The position numbers were made by a program, and so were the translations under genes. The notes beneath the pieces were generated by a model. That model saw only the letters and a list, made by a program, of their open reading frames with translations. It was not told the DNA's origin and did not search any database. Shown here one piece after another: positions 53,615 through 63,549 of a stretch of 64,000 nucleotides of DNA. Origin of the DNA: Glycocaulis abyssi (GTDB lineage Bacteria; Pseudomonadota; Alphaproteobacteria; Caulobacterales; Maricaulaceae); NCBI RefSeq assembly GCF_041429775.1, contig NZ_CP163421.1, positions 2,815,001 to 2,879,000 on the forward strand. Reading direction: 5' to 3'. Positions within the stretch are counted from its first letter, which is position 1; each line of letters starts with the position of its first letter.

Positions 53615-56305
53615 ATGACCGATATGCCTGCCCAATCCCGTGCCGTCTTTGTAAACGTTGGTGAGCGCACCAACGTCACCGGCTCTGCGCGCTTCCGCAA
53701 GCTGATCAAGGAGGGCGATTACGCGGCCGCCCTTGATGTCGCGCGCCAGCAGGTCGAGGCCGGGGCGCAGGTGATCGACATCAACATGGATGAGGGTCTG
53801 CTCGATTCAAAGCAGGCCATGATCACCTTCCTCAATCTGATCGCCACCGAGCCGGATATTGCCCGCGTGCCGATCATGATCGACAGCTCCAAATGGGAGG
53901 TGATCGAGGCGGGCCTGAAATGCGTGCAGGGCAAGGCCATCGTCAATTCCATCTCGCTGAAAGAGGGCGAGGAGAGCTTCCGGCAGCAAGCACAAGCCTG
54001 CCTGGCCTATGGCGCCGCCGTGGTCGTGATGGCGTTTGACGAGGACGGTCAGGCCGACACCAAGGAGCGCAAGGTCGAGATCTGCGAGCGCGCCTATCAC
54101 ATCCTTGTTGATGAGCTGGGCTTCCCGCCTGAGGACATCATTTTCGATCCCAATATCTTCGCCGTGGCGACGGGGATTGAGGAGCATAATGACTATGCCG
54201 TCGCCTTCATCGAAGCGACGCGCGAGATCAGGAAACGCCTGCCGGGCGTGCACGTCTCCGGCGGTGTGTCCAACATCTCGTTTTCCTTCCGTGGCAATGA
54301 GCCGGTGCGTCAGGCCATGCACTCGGTGTTTCTCTATCACGCCATCAAGGCGGGCATGGATATGGGCATCGTCAATGCCGGCCAGCTGGAGATTTATGAC
54401 GAGATCGAACCCAAGCTGCGCGAGCTGGTCGAGGACGTGATTCTCAATCGCCGCGACGATGCCACAGAGCGCCTTCTGGAGGCCGCTGAAGCCTATCGCG
54501 ATACCGGAGAGGCCGAAGAGAAGGCCGCCGCCGAATGGCGCTCCTTGCCCGTTGCAGAGCGTTTAAAGCACGCTCTCGTAAAGGGGCTTGATGAGTTCGT
54601 GGTGGAAGACACCGAAGAGGCCCGTCAGGCCGCCGAGCGCCCGCTCCACGTCATTGAAGGCCCGCTCATGGACGGGATGAATGTGGTGGGGGACCTGTTT
54701 GGCGAGGGCAAGATGTTCCTGCCGCAGGTGGTGAAATCGGCACGCGTGATGAAGAAGGCCGTCGCCCACCTCTTTCCCTATATGGAGGCCGAGCGCGAGG
54801 CGGCAGGGCTGGACAAGCAGTCCAACGGCCTTGTCATCATGGCGACGGTGAAGGGCGATGTGCACGATATTGGCAAGAATATCGTCGGCGTCGTGCTGCA
54901 GTGTAACGGCTATGACGTGGTTGATCTGGGCGTCATGGTGGCGCCGGAGAAAATCCTTGAGGCCGCGCGCGAGCACAAGGCCGACATTATCGGCCTGTCA
55001 GGGCTGATTACCCCATCGCTCGACGAGATGGTGTTTCTGGCGAGCGAGATGGAGCGCGAGGGCTTTGACATCCCGCTCCTGATTGGCGGGGCGACGACCA
55101 GCCCGGCCCATACGGCCGTGAAGATCGAGCCGGCCTACCACAAGGCGCCGGTCATCCATGTGCATGATGCCAGCCGGGCGGTGGGCGTCGTTTCCAAACT
55201 GCTCTCTGATACCCAGCGCCAACCCTATTGGGAAGAGATACAGGCCAATTACGCCCGTATCCGCGAGACCCGCGCGCGCACAGCTGGTAATCGCCGCCGC
55301 GTGACGCTGGCCGATGCGCGCGAACGCGCCTTTGACGCCGATGCCACTGGCCACCAGCCCGTCAAACCGCTGCAGCCGGGCCTGACCACGATTGATGATG
55401 TGCGTCTGGCCGATCTGGTGCCGTACATAGACTGGACGCCCTTCTTCTTCAGCTGGGAGATGAAGGGGACGTATCCGGCCATCTTTGATGATCCCAACAG
55501 GGGCGAGGCCGCGCGCGCTCTCTTTGATGATGCGCAATTAATGCTGAAACAGATGGTCGAAGGCGACTGGCTCAAGCCCAAGGGCGTTGTCGGCCTGTGG
55601 CCTGCCCGGCGTGAGGGCGACGATATTGCCGTCTTCGCGGATGAGGCTTGCAGCGCCCGCCTTGGCAAATTCTACGGCCTGCGCCAGCAGGCAGAGAAGG
55701 ATGGCGACAAGCCGTATCTCTCCATCTTCGATTTTGTTCGCAGCGATGTGACCGACTGGGTAGGCGGATTTGCCGTTACCTCTGGTGATGCCGAGGACGA
55801 GATCGCCGAGCGCTTCAAGAAGGCCAATGACGATTATTCAGCGATCATGTTCCAGTCGCTGGCCGACCGCTTTGCCGAAGCCTTCGCCGAATACCTCCAT
55901 GAGCGGGTGCGCAAGGAAATCTGGGGTTATGCGGCGGACGAGCAGCTTTCTACCGTTGATCTCATCAAGGAAGCCTATGCCGGCATCCGCCCGGCGCCGG
56001 GTTATCCCGCCCAACCTGACCACACCGAGAAAGACCTGCTCTTCAAACTGCTCGAAGCGCCCGAACGCACCGGTATCAGGCTGACAGAGAGCCGGGCCAT
56101 GTACCCGGCAGCCTCCGTCTCAGGGCTTTATCTGGCACATCCTGACAGCGTCTATTTCGCCGTCGGGCGCATCATGCGCGATCAGGTCGAAGACTATGCG
56201 CAGCGCAAGGGCTGGAGCGTGGAGGAGGCTGAAAAGGCCCTCGCTCCTGTTCTTGGCTATGAGCCGGACGCATCTCGGCTGGAGGAAGCCGACGCTGCGG
56301 CTTGA
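53615..56305 (+). CDS. metH: MetH2, folate-, cobalamin- and activation-domain part of methionine synthase
   Basis: 896 aa. Residues about 1-280: pterin-binding barrel ([20 protein letters not shown]). About 330-430: cobalamin cap with [32 protein letters not shown]. About 415-560: B12 domain with [14 protein letters not shown] (axial His) and [16 protein letters not shown]-terminal SAM-binding activation domain with [20 protein letters not shown]. Works with MetH1 to methylate homocysteine. The 3' end overlaps a convergent ThiF-like gene by 49 bp. Confidence 0.96.
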   Translation: MTDMPAQSRAVFVNVGERTNVTGSARFRKLIKEGDYAAALDVARQQVEAGAQVIDINMDEGLLDSKQAMITFLNLIATEPDIARVPIMIDSSKWEVIEAGLKCVQGKAIVNSISLKEGEESFRQQAQACLAYGAAVVVMAFDEDGQADTKERKVEICERAYHILVDELGFPPEDIIFDPNIFAVATGIEEHNDYAVAFIEATREIRKRLPGVHVSGGVSNISFSFRGNEPVRQAMHSVFLYHAIKAGMDMGIVNAGQLEIYDEIEPKLRELVEDVILNRRDDATERLLEAAEAYRDTGEAEEKAAAEWRSLPVAERLKHALVKGLDEFVVEDTEEARQAAERPLHVIEGPLMDGMNVVGDLFGEGKMFLPQVVKSARVMKKAVAHLFPYMEAEREAAGLDKQSNGLVIMATVKGDVHDIGKNIVGVVLQCNGYDVVDLGVMVAPEKILEAAREHKADIIGLSGLITPSLDEMVFLASEMEREGFDIPLLIGGATTSPAHTAVKIEPAYHKAPVIHVHDASRAVGVVSKLLSDTQRQPYWEEIQANYARIRETRARTAGNRRRVTLADARERAFDADATGHQPVKPLQPGLTTIDDVRLADLVPYIDWTPFFFSWEMKGTYPAIFDDPNRGEAARALFDDAQLMLKQMVEGDWLKPKGVVGLWPARREGDDIAVFADEACSARLGKFYGLRQQAEKDGDKPYLSIFDFVRSDVTDWVGGFAVTSGDAEDEIAERFKKANDDYSAIMFQSLADRFAEAFAEYLHERVRKEIWGYAADEQLSTVDLIKEAYAGIRPAPGYPAQPDHTEKDLLFKLLEAPERTGIRLTESRAMYPAASVSGLYLAHPDSVYFAVGRIMRDQVEDYAQRKGWSVEEAEKALAPVLGYEPDASRLEEADAAA

Positions 56306-57048
56306 GAGCCACAAGCCCTGCACGCCGGATCGCGGGCCAGCTTAACTGTGCGCAATGCCCCTGAGAGGCCGTCCACGATCTGCACCCGGCCAATCAGCGG
56401 CTCGCCAGCTCCGGTGATGAGCTTGATCGTTTCGAGCGCCATTAGCGTGCCGGCAATGCCGGTGATCGCCCCGACAATGCCGGTGACCGCGCAGCTTTCC
56501 GCGTCGGGGGGAATATCCGGCACCAGACAGCGATAGCAGGGCGCGTGCGGCCCCAGATGCGGGGCGAAGGTGGAGACCTGCCCGTCCCAGCGCCCGACCG
56601 CACCCGATATCAGCGGAGTACGCGCGGCGATGGCCGCGTCATTGACCGCAAAGCGCGTCGCAAAATCATCGCAGCCATCCAGCACCAGATCGGCACCTTC
56701 AACGAGGGCGGGCAGATTGCTGGCATCGGCCAGCAGGCGGTGGGTTTCAATGCTGACCGCCGGGTCCAACGCGTGCAGCGCATCCTTCGCGGCGTCCACC
56801 TTCGGGCGGTCAATATCGCTCGTGCGGAAGAGCACCTGCCGCTGGAGATTGTCGAGGCTCACCGTGTCGGGATCGACAAGTGTGATCTGGCCAATCCCGG
56901 CGGCGGCCAGATAGAGCGCCGCCGGTGCGCCCAGCCCGCCAGCCCCGATCATCACCACTTTCGCGGCGCCGAGGCGTGCCTGACCGGGGCCGCCGATTTC
57001 CTTTAGGAGGATGTGGCGGGCATGACGGTCGATATCGGTCTTGCGCAC
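56257..57048 (-). CDS. moeB: MoeB/ThiF-family adenylyltransferase
   Basis: E1-like enzyme adenylating the C-terminus of a sulfur-carrier protein (MoaD or ThiS). About 263 aa from a GTG at 57048 (AAGGA upstream; GTG at 57054 also possible). Nucleotide motif [39 protein letters not shown], zinc cysteine pairs CYRC and CRAC. No rhodanese tail, as in plain MoeB. No moa or thi neighbour tells MoeB from ThiF. The C-terminal Ser/Ala-rich tail ([16 protein letters not shown]) overlaps metH2 on the other strand. Confidence 0.88.
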   Translation of the reverse strand: MRKTDIDRHARHILLKEIGGPGQARLGAAKVVMIGAGGLGAPAALYLAAAGIGQITLVDPDTVSLDNLQRQVLFRTSDIDRPKVDAAKDALHALDPAVSIETHRLLADASNLPALVEGADLVLDGCDDFATRFAVNDAAIAARTPLISGAVGRWDGQVSTFAPHLGPHAPCYRCLVPDIPPDAESCAVTGIVGAITGIAGTLMALETIKLITGAGEPLIGRVQIVDGLSGALRTVKLARDPACRACGSQAAASASSSRDASGS

Positions 57049-57124
57049 CTTCACGCATCCTTTCAGGCAGGGTTCATCACGGCCATAGCACGCTTGGCTC
57101 GAAACGGTCCAAGGGAGGTGTCTC

Positions 57125-57577
57125 ATGGCACAGGGGAATGTACGGCGGAATTCACGGCCACGCCTGATGGTGGCGGCGGCACTGGGTCTGATACTGACGG
57201 CGTGTGCGACGCAGGAAGGCTATCGCCAGCAGGCGGCGCTGCATCTGGGCCAGTCAGCCGACATGCTGATCGTGGAGCGTGGCTCTCCGGTGGCGCGCGA
57301 TTATCTCAGCGATGGCTCGGAGGTGTGGACCTATTTCGTGGCCGAGCAGCGCCATGATCCGGGCGGCTACACCACCATTCCGCGCGAGCGCCGGATTATC
57401 TGGACAGACCGGCATGGCAATGAACACGTCCGCATCGAGCAGTATGACGAAACGGTCTACACCCCGCCGCGCAGCTGGATGGTAGAGTGCGAGACCCGGT
57501 TCGTGGTCAGCCCGGAGGGGATTGTGCGTGATTTCCGCTTTGAAGGGGATGCCTGCCGCGCGCCAGAGCTCAGCTGA
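57125..57577 (+). CDS. Small lipoprotein, BamE/OmlA-like layout
   Basis: 150 aa; signal with lipobox ILTAC (Cys27). After it, HLGQSADMLIVERGSPVARDYLSDGSEVWTYF follows the pattern of BamE-like domains (helix, Gly-x-Pro turn, then a strand with Trp-x-Tyr), but the rest does not match BamE closely. Two later cysteines (CETRFVVS and GDACRAP) could form a disulfide. Likely periplasmic face; function unknown. Divergent from moeB by 76 bp. Confidence 0.65.
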   Translation: MAQGNVRRNSRPRLMVAAALGLILTACATQEGYRQQAALHLGQSADMLIVERGSPVARDYLSDGSEVWTYFVAEQRHDPGGYTTIPRERRIIWTDRHGNEHVRIEQYDETVYTPPRSWMVECETRFVVSPEGIVRDFRFEGDACRAPELS

Positions 57578-57659
57578 TACCCGCAAGGGCCGCAGCAAGG
57601 TGTGAATAGGCCGGTATTGGCCACTGGCGGCAGGGGGCAAACCGCGTCAGCCTGCCAGG

Positions 57660-58967
57660 ATGACCGACACCCCCGCCAAATCCCCCGCCTCGGCCGATCT
57701 TGACGGCCCGGTACTCGACTATCTGGTCAATGGCGGCTCCCATGTCTTCCTGACCGGGCGGGCCGGGACCGGCAAGACCACGCTGACGCGCGCCGTGCTG
57801 GAGCGTCTGGGGCCGACGGCAGCTGTGCTGGCACCCACTGGCGTTGCCGCCATGCAGGCGGGCGGGCAGACCCTGCACGCTTTTTTCCGCCTGCCGCCGC
57901 GCCTTGTGGAGCCCTCCGATATTCGCCGCCTGCGCAATGCGCGCGCGGTGAAGGCGCTCAAAACCCTAGTCATTGACGAGATTTCCATGGTGCGCGCCGA
58001 CATGATGTGGGCGATTGATGCCAGCCTGCGCCTCAACCGGGAAAGCTCGGAGCCCTTTGGCGGGGTGCGCATGATCGTGGTGGGCGATCTCTCCCAGCTC
58101 CCTCCTGTCGTGCGCGATGAAGAGGCCGGTTATCTGGAGATGGCCTATGGCGGGCCGTTCTTCTTTCACCCGCCCGCGTTTCGTGACGCCGGATTTTCCA
58201 TGCTGGAACTGACCAAGGTTCACCGTCAGGCAGACCCGGATTTCGTGCAGATACTCAATGCCGTGCGCACCGGCGAGCTGACGCGCGAGGAGGGCGCTGT
58301 CCTCAATACCCGTGTCACCGGCCGGTCAGGGCTGGAAGCCAGCGCGACCCATGTCGTGCTGACGCCCACGAACGAAGCGGCCTTCCGCATCAATGCGCAG
58401 CGCCTTGATGCCCTGCCGGGCAAGCCGGAGCTGATCGAGGGCAAGACGAGCGGCCAGTTCGATCAGCGCATCATGCCGACCGATGATCCGCTGATCCTGA
58501 AACGCGGTGCGCGCGTCATGCTCTTGCGGAATGATCCGGGCGGGCGCTGGGTCAACGGATCACTTGGAGAAGTCGTCGGCTTTGCCGAAGCTGGCGTGAT
58601 GGTGAAAATCGGCGATGAGGTCCACCGCATCGAACCGGTGCAGTGGGACCGCCACGCCTATAGCTATGATGCGGCGGCAAAGGCGCTGAAGAAGGAAACC
58701 GTTGGCAGCTTCACCCAGATGCCGCTGCGGCTCGCCTGGGCGATGACCATTCACAAGGCGCAAGGATTGACGCTGGACCGGGTCTATCTCGATCTGCCGG
58801 GCCGCCTTTTTGCGCATGGCCAAGCCTATGTCGCCCTGTCGCGTGCGCGTACGCTGGATGGGATGGAGCTGTCACGCCCCTTGCGCCCGTCCGACATCAT
58901 TGTCGACCAGCGCATATTCGATGTGAAAAGCTATTGCGATCCTGCGCCAGCCGCGCTGTCAGCCTAA
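57660..58967 (+). CDS. PIF1/Dda-like superfamily 1 helicase
   Basis: 435 aa ATP-dependent 5'-3' DNA helicase of the PIF1-like/RecD-like group. Walker [19 protein letters not shown], Walker [19 protein letters not shown], motif [15 protein letters not shown], and late motifs [18 protein letters not shown] and [15 protein letters not shown]. Probably works at stalled forks or other DNA structures. Overlaps the end of dut on the other strand by 4 nt. Confidence 0.88.
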   Translation: MTDTPAKSPASADLDGPVLDYLVNGGSHVFLTGRAGTGKTTLTRAVLERLGPTAAVLAPTGVAAMQAGGQTLHAFFRLPPRLVEPSDIRRLRNARAVKALKTLVIDEISMVRADMMWAIDASLRLNRESSEPFGGVRMIVVGDLSQLPPVVRDEEAGYLEMAYGGPFFFHPPAFRDAGFSMLELTKVHRQADPDFVQILNAVRTGELTREEGAVLNTRVTGRSGLEASATHVVLTPTNEAAFRINAQRLDALPGKPELIEGKTSGQFDQRIMPTDDPLILKRGARVMLLRNDPGGRWVNGSLGEVVGFAEAGVMVKIGDEVHRIEPVQWDRHAYSYDAAAKALKKETVGSFTQMPLRLAWAMTIHKAQGLTLDRVYLDLPGRLFAHGQAYVALSRARTLDGMELSRPLRPSDIIVDQRIFDVKSYCDPAPAALSA

Positions 58968-59413
58968 ACGCCTGTCGAGCCAAAGCCGCCTGCGCCGCGC
59001 TGTGTTTCGTCCAGCGTGTCAGCCGGTACCAGCTCGGCCTGAACCACGGGCGCGACAATCATCTGGGCGATGCGCTCGCCCCGGCGCACCACGAACGGTT
59101 CGCGGCCATGATTGATGAGGTTCACGCGGATCTCGCCGCGATAATCGGCATCGATTGTGCCGGGCGTGTTCACGCAGGAAATGGCGAACTTTGCGGCCAG
59201 GCCGGAGCGGGGCCGCACCTGCGCCTCATAGCCTTCGGGCAGGGCAATCGCGAGACCCGTCGGGATAAGCTGCCACTCACCCGGCTGCAGGGTGACCGGC
59301 GCGTCTTCGGGCAGCGCGGCGGGCAAATCCATGCCTGCCGATCCCGGTGTCTGGTAGCGGGGAAGGTCCAGGCCCGCAAAATGCTCCAGCGCCTTGATGC
59401 GCACCTGAACCAT
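58964..59413 (-). CDS. dut: Dut, dUTP diphosphatase
   Basis: Homotrimeric enzyme hydrolysing dUTP to dUMP. 149 aa with the five motifs: [46 protein letters not shown] and the C-terminal [10 protein letters not shown]. Sits downstream of coaBC, as in many alphaproteobacteria, but a small secreted-protein gene intervenes here. Confidence 0.95.
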   Translation of the reverse strand: MVQVRIKALEHFAGLDLPRYQTPGSAGMDLPAALPEDAPVTLQPGEWQLIPTGLAIALPEGYEAQVRPRSGLAAKFAISCVNTPGTIDADYRGEIRVNLINHGREPFVVRRGERIAQMIVAPVVQAELVPADTLDETQRGAGGFGSTGV

Positions 59414-59437
59414 GAAAGAATCCCCCGCCGGAAGCTG

Positions 59438-59893
59438 CTATTGCGGGTTTTCTTCCATCCAGCGTTCCATTTCGTCAATGCCGTCGTCAAAGCCTTCGAC
59501 AGCAGAGATGATCGCCGAGCGCTCCGCGTCATCAATCGATCCCATCATGATGCTGATGGAGTAATTGCCTTCTTCGATGCCCATGCTGAGAACGGTCGGG
59601 TCATCGGCCGTGCCGGCACGGATCATCAGCGGCAGGCCCGTCAACAGGACCTTGAAGTCGTTGCGGGCCGGCACAACACTGTCCCGGTCGCACAGGATGG
59701 CGCCCGTTCCTTCAGGCAAAGGCGGCAATTGCAGCGGGCCGGGCCGGGCGGTGGCCTCCTGCACGGAGAAACCTTCGATAACTGTTGGCTGGGCGCCGGC
59801 CTCCCCCGGAATGGCGAAGCAATTGGCGAGCGCAGGCGCGCCCAGCGCAAAGCTCGCAATAAGGGCGGCACCGCTGGCGAACAAAGTCTTCAT
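59438..59893 (-). CDS. Small exported hypothetical protein
   Basis: 151 aa from ATG at 59893, fixed by AGGAG 7 nt upstream and by the signal peptide (MKTLFASGAALIASFALG, cleavage near APALANC). No family recognised. Mature part has two cysteines (ANCFA and AILCDRD) and an acidic C-terminus (DDGIDEMERWMEENPQ). Lies between coaB and dut on the same strand with short gaps, so it probably shares their transcript; likely periplasmic. Confidence 0.7.
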   Translation of the reverse strand: MKTLFASGAALIASFALGAPALANCFAIPGEAGAQPTVIEGFSVQEATARPGPLQLPPLPEGTGAILCDRDSVVPARNDFKVLLTGLPLMIRAGTADDPTVLSMGIEEGNYSISIMMGSIDDAERSAIISAVEGFDDGIDEMERWMEENPQ

Positions 59894-59958
59894 GGAGAAA
59901 CTCCTGATAGCAGCCGCGGACGGAGACATCCAATCCATCGGCCAGAACGCCCCGGAGC

Positions 59959-60627
59959 CTAGCGCTGCATAGGCATGCGTAACAAGGCCATCACTGAATT
60001 GCCCAGTTTTGCCGCAATATCTGCCTTGGATGCGCGCGGTAGAACTTCCGTTCCGTTGCGCGAAACAATCAGCGCCGCATTCTCGGCCCCGCCCATCGCA
60101 TCGCCCGACACGTCATTGGCGATGATGAGATCGCAGCCCTTGCGCTCCAACTTGGCGCGCGCGAGTGCTTCGAGCGCATCCGGATCGGTTGCCGTTTCTG
60201 CAGCAAACCCGACGACCACGCGTGGGCGGCGATCCCCGTCCAGGCTTGCGACACTTTTCAATATGTCAGGGTTTTCAAAGAGCTGCAGGCTCGCAAAGCC
60301 CGCCTTGTCGGTTTTCATCTTGCTGGCATGGCGGCTGGCCGGGCGCCAGTCGGCCACGGCGGCAACGCCGATATAGGCGTCCGCCGGAAGGGCGGCCATC
60401 ACGGCGTCGTGCATCTCCAGCGCGGTCTGAACCCTGACCAGATCGATGCCCTCAGGTGGCGCGATACTGACCGGCCCTGAGACCAGCGTCACGCGTGCGC
60501 CGCGCGCCGCCAAGGCTGCGGCCAGCGCATAGCCCTGCCGCCCTGAAGAATGGTTGGAAAGGAAGCGTACCGGATCAATCGGCTCGATTGTCGGCCCGGC
60601 CGTGACGATGATGTGCGGTGTAATCAT
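59959..60627 (-). CDS. coaB: CoaB, phosphopantothenate-cysteine ligase (stand-alone)
   Basis: Joins 4'-phosphopantothenate and cysteine (CTP-dependent in bacteria) in coenzyme A synthesis. 222 aa from ATG at 60627. Motifs IIVTAGPTIEPIDPVRF, FLSNHSSGRQGYALA, AVADWRP, FENPDILKSV and VVGFAAET. In most bacteria it is fused behind CoaC as CoaBC; here its ATG overlaps the coaC TGA by 4 nt, so the two domains are separate but coupled proteins. Confidence 0.92.
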   Translation of the reverse strand: MITPHIIVTAGPTIEPIDPVRFLSNHSSGRQGYALAAALAARGARVTLVSGPVSIAPPEGIDLVRVQTALEMHDAVMAALPADAYIGVAAVADWRPASRHASKMKTDKAGFASLQLFENPDILKSVASLDGDRRPRVVVGFAAETATDPDALEALARAKLERKGCDLIIANDVSGDAMGGAENAALIVSRNGTEVLPRASKADIAAKLGNSVMALLRMPMQR

Positions 60628-61163
60628 GCGTTCAGGAGGCTGAGTGCCGCCTCCGCGATGCGCATCGGCTCGGCCATACGGCCCGGCCCGAACTCTCCAC
60701 ACGCCATCTCGCCTTCGTCCGGCCCGACAAAGGTTATCCCACGGCTTTTCAGCGTGGCGAGATTGGCCTGTGTCGCGGCATGCTCCCACATGCGCACGTT
60801 CATGGCAGGGGCCATCAGGACGGGCTTGTCGGTGGCCAGCAGCGCGGTGGAGGCCAGATCATCGCACAACCCGTGTGCGGCCTTGGCCATGATGTTGGCG
60901 GTGGCGGGCGCAACGACGATCAGCTCTGCCGAGCGTGACAGCTCGATATGGCCCATCTCGGTCTCGTCCGTGAGGGAAAAGAGATTGTCATAGGCTTTCT
61001 CGCCCGACAGCGCGGCGACACTCATCGGCGTCACGAACTGCTTGGCGGCATCGGTGAGGATGCAGCTGACGCCCACCTCGCGCCGCTTCAGCTCGCGGAT
61101 CAGCTCCAGCGATTTGTAGGCGGCGATACCGCCGGAAATGATGAGAAGGATGCGCCGGGTCAT
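60624..61163 (-). CDS. coaC: CoaC, phosphopantothenoylcysteine decarboxylase (stand-alone)
   Basis: FMN flavoprotein decarboxylating phosphopantothenoylcysteine to phosphopantetheine. 179 aa. FMN-binding ISGGIAAYKSLELIRELK, catalytic His in MGHIELSR, VAPATANIMAKAAHGLCDDL, PAMNVRMW and the lid Cys in EGEMACGEFGPGR. The reading frame ends exactly where the linker to CoaB would start. A Doc/AbrB toxin-antitoxin pair lies just upstream where ubiB would normally be adjacent. Confidence 0.93.
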   Translation of the reverse strand: MTRRILLIISGGIAAYKSLELIRELKRREVGVSCILTDAAKQFVTPMSVAALSGEKAYDNLFSLTDETEMGHIELSRSAELIVVAPATANIMAKAAHGLCDDLASTALLATDKPVLMAPAMNVRMWEHAATQANLATLKSRGITFVGPDEGEMACGEFGPGRMAEPMRIAEAALSLLNA

Positions 61164-61208
61164 GTCGTCTCCGCGAGCTGTGCGACACGCAATTGGATCA
61201 ATGCCGCC

Positions 61209-61616
61209 CTACCGGACAAAGCGGGGGTCTTCAACGCCCAGGCGCCTGCCCCAGTCGGCGAGAGTGTGCTCGTCGAGTGTGCCGGCGGCAAGGGACCGAA
61301 AGGTTTCAGCCAGGTCTGCCTGCGTTGTATCCATCCTTACGCCGTTCAGAAACAAGGTAATCAGGAAGGCGGTAGCTGCGGCCCGCTTGTTGCCATCAAC
61401 AAAGGGATGGTTGCGCGCTATGCCGTTTGCAAGGCTGGCGGCCACGGCGAATACATCCTCGGACCCGTCGGCATAGGCCATCAGGTTCTCCGGCCGGGCA
61501 AAGGCGGACTGCAGCAGGCCCTCATCGCGCAGCTGCAGGGGGGTGCCGCCGCTTTCGGCGAGCACTTCCCCCATAACCGCGAGATAGCCTGCATAATCGG
61601 GCAGGCGCACGCTCAT
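61209..61616 (-). CDS. doc: Doc-type Fic toxin
   Basis: 135 aa death-on-curing protein: Fic core with HPFVDGNKRAAATAFLITLFL. Doc toxins phosphorylate elongation factor Tu. The N-terminal region (PLQLRDEGLLQSAFARPENLMAYADG) is also typical. Overlaps the antitoxin gene by 4 nt (ATGA). The partner is an AbrB-type antitoxin rather than Phd. Located inside the otherwise conserved ubiE-ubiB-coaBC-dut order. Confidence 0.9.
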   Translation of the reverse strand: MSVRLPDYAGYLAVMGEVLAESGGTPLQLRDEGLLQSAFARPENLMAYADGSEDVFAVAASLANGIARNHPFVDGNKRAAATAFLITLFLNGVRMDTTQADLAETFRSLAAGTLDEHTLADWGRRLGVEDPRFVR

Positions 61617-61900
61617 CGCGCCAGCGCCTCAAGCGCAAAACGGTATTGGGCCATTGCTTCACGGCCTGCTTCCACCGTGTCGTCATAAGCGCCGCCTGCG
61701 GCGCGGATGATGACACGTCCCGGTTCGGCGATGACCGCCACCGGGTGGTCAGGCGAAAAGCCCGCTGCATCCAGCGCGGCCCGCGACAGCGTTACGCCAT
61801 AGCTATTGCCGGTCTTGCGCAGCTTGCGTGTCTCGTTCACCGGCGCATCCGCTGACTGAGCCGTTTCGTGATCAAAGGGATGTCCGGGCCGTTCGCGCAT
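61613..61900 (-). CDS. AbrB/SpoVT-type antitoxin
   Basis: About 95 aa. The swapped-hairpin DNA-binding domain lies in the middle (RKLRKTGNSYGVTLSRAAL, then VAVIAEPGRVIIRAAG), preceded by about 25 residues. GGAGG sits 3 and 6 nt before two consecutive ATG codons; the second (61900) has better spacing. C-terminal helix (GREAMAQYRFALEALAR) would bind Doc. First gene of the module; a palindrome over its promoter fits autorepression. Confidence 0.85.
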   Translation of the reverse strand: MRERPGHPFDHETAQSADAPVNETRKLRKTGNSYGVTLSRAALDAAGFSPDHPVAVIAEPGRVIIRAAGGAYDDTVEAGREAMAQYRFALEALAR

Positions 61901-61917
61901 CATGCACCTCCACCCCT

Positions 61918-61946
61918 ATATAAGCACATGCGTGCTTACATTGCAA
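61918..61946 (-). promoter_or_regulatory. Toxin-antitoxin promoter with operator palindrome
   Basis: On the minus strand TTGCAA (61941-61946), 17 bp, then TTATAT (61918-61923) form a promoter. Between and over the -10 lies TAAGCAC-ATGC-GTGCTTA (61921-61938), a perfect 7-bp inverted repeat. One TAA of the palindrome is the ubiB stop codon, so the promoter is within the ubiB 3' end. Confidence 0.75.
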
Positions 61947-63483
61947 GGCGACCTGTCAGGGCAAGGGTGAGCAGCACGGCGAGGCTGGCGGCTGCCACGG
62001 CGATGGCCGCACCGGTCACCCAGGCATGCCGGGCGGGCTGGGCCAGATCATCAGGCGCGTTCATGCGCTCGGCGGCTTCGGTCAGGCGCTCCAGTGTGAC
62101 GGGCAGGGCAACCAGGCTGGTATGCAGGCGTTCCAGATCGCGGAAGATATCACGCACGCGCCCTTCCGGCCCCAGCTCGCGGCGCATGAAGCGCTCTACG
62201 GCAGGCGCGGATGCCTCCCACATGTCATGGGCGGGGGTGAGGGTGCGGCACACGCCCTCCACCTGCACCATGGTCTTCTGCAGGAGGATGAGCTGGGGCT
62301 GAAGGTGCATGTCGAACAGCTCGGTCACTTCAAAGAGCTGCAGGAGCACGCGTGACATCGGCACCTCGTCGGCGCGCTTGCCGAAGATCGGCTCGGCAAC
62401 CGAACGCAGCGCAGCGGAGAAGTCCGCGCGCGCATGATGAGACGGCACATAACCGGCATCGAAATGGGCATCGGCGGCGCGGTCATAATCGCGGGTGAGG
62501 AAGCCATGGAGGATGCGCGCCAGATAGCGCCGCTCCGGGCCTTCCAGCCGTCCCACGATGCCAAAATCGACCGCCCACAGCTTGCCATCACGGCCCACGA
62601 ACAGATTGCCGGCATGCATGTCGGCGTGAAACGCGCCGCGCTCCAGCGCGCAGGTCAGGAAGGCATCGGTGATGTCGGAGGCGAGCTTGATCCGGTCGAT
62701 ACCGGCGGCGTCAACGGCGTCGATATCGGTCAGCGGGATGGCGTCGATCCATTCGGTGGTCAGCACGCGCTTGGCGGTCAGCGGCCAGATCACTTCGGGG
62801 ATGTGGAGGTTCTGCGCGGCGACAGCGGCTTCCATCAGCTCGCTTGCACCAGCGGCCTCCATGCGCAGATCCAGCTCCAGCACCAGCGAACGGGCGACCG
62901 TCTCCACAAAGGCGCGCGGTTCCAGCCTGCGCGAGGCCGGGAAGAAGCGCACGGCGAGCCCTGCGCCCATGCGCAGCACGGCAATATCCTTGTGGATGCG
63001 CTGATCGATACCGGGACGCAGCACTTTTACCGCGACGGTTTGGCCATCATGTGTGACCGCCTTGTGGACCTGAGCGATGGAGGCGGCTGCTGCGGGCGGG
63101 CCAAATTCGGCAAACAGCGTCTCTACCGGCGCTTCCAGCTCGGCTTCAACCACCTTGCGGGCCTCGGCATCGGGGAAGGGGTCCATCCGGTCCTGCAGGC
63201 GCGACAGGCCGCGCGCGAAATGCACGCCGACCACATCCGCTCTGGTGGCCAGTACCTGACCCAGCTTCACATAGGATGGACCGAGTTCTTCCAGCGCGCG
63301 TGCCAGCCGCTCGCCGGGATTGTCCGCCCGTCCGCGAATGGCCACGAGGCGCGCCACCCGCCCCGCCAGACGCGCAGGCGCCGGGAAGACGGCCTGATAT
63401 TCCACCGGGAACATGGCGTCGTGACGCGCCAGCGTCCACGCCGCGCGGATAAGCCGGAAGAAGGTGAAGACAGGTCCAAACAT
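61936..63483 (-). CDS. ubiB: UbiB, ubiquinone-synthesis atypical kinase/ATPase
   Basis: ABC1/ADCK-like protein at the inner membrane needed for ubiquinone synthesis. 515 aa from ATG at 63483 (a TTG at 63507 is in frame but no ribosome site is clear for either). KxGQ motif in SYVKLGQVLATRAD, Ala-rich loop PAAAASIAQVHKA, Lys in VKVLRPGI, HADMHAGNLFVG and VDFGIVG. Two C-terminal transmembrane helices (about 470-515). Follows ubiE by 66 bp. Confidence 0.93.
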   Translation of the reverse strand: MFGPVFTFFRLIRAAWTLARHDAMFPVEYQAVFPAPARLAGRVARLVAIRGRADNPGERLARALEELGPSYVKLGQVLATRADVVGVHFARGLSRLQDRMDPFPDAEARKVVEAELEAPVETLFAEFGPPAAAASIAQVHKAVTHDGQTVAVKVLRPGIDQRIHKDIAVLRMGAGLAVRFFPASRRLEPRAFVETVARSLVLELDLRMEAAGASELMEAAVAAQNLHIPEVIWPLTAKRVLTTEWIDAIPLTDIDAVDAAGIDRIKLASDITDAFLTCALERGAFHADMHAGNLFVGRDGKLWAVDFGIVGRLEGPERRYLARILHGFLTRDYDRAADAHFDAGYVPSHHARADFSAALRSVAEPIFGKRADEVPMSRVLLQLFEVTELFDMHLQPQLILLQKTMVQVEGVCRTLTPAHDMWEASAPAVERFMRRELGPEGRVRDIFRDLERLHTSLVALPVTLERLTEAAERMNAPDDLAQPARHAWVTGAAIAVAAASLAVLLTLALTGRLAM

Positions 63484-63549
63484 CACGCCGCGAGGTTTAG
63501 GGGGCAAAGCCCGGTTTGGCGAGGGGGCGCATGTGCGGCGCTTTTACCG

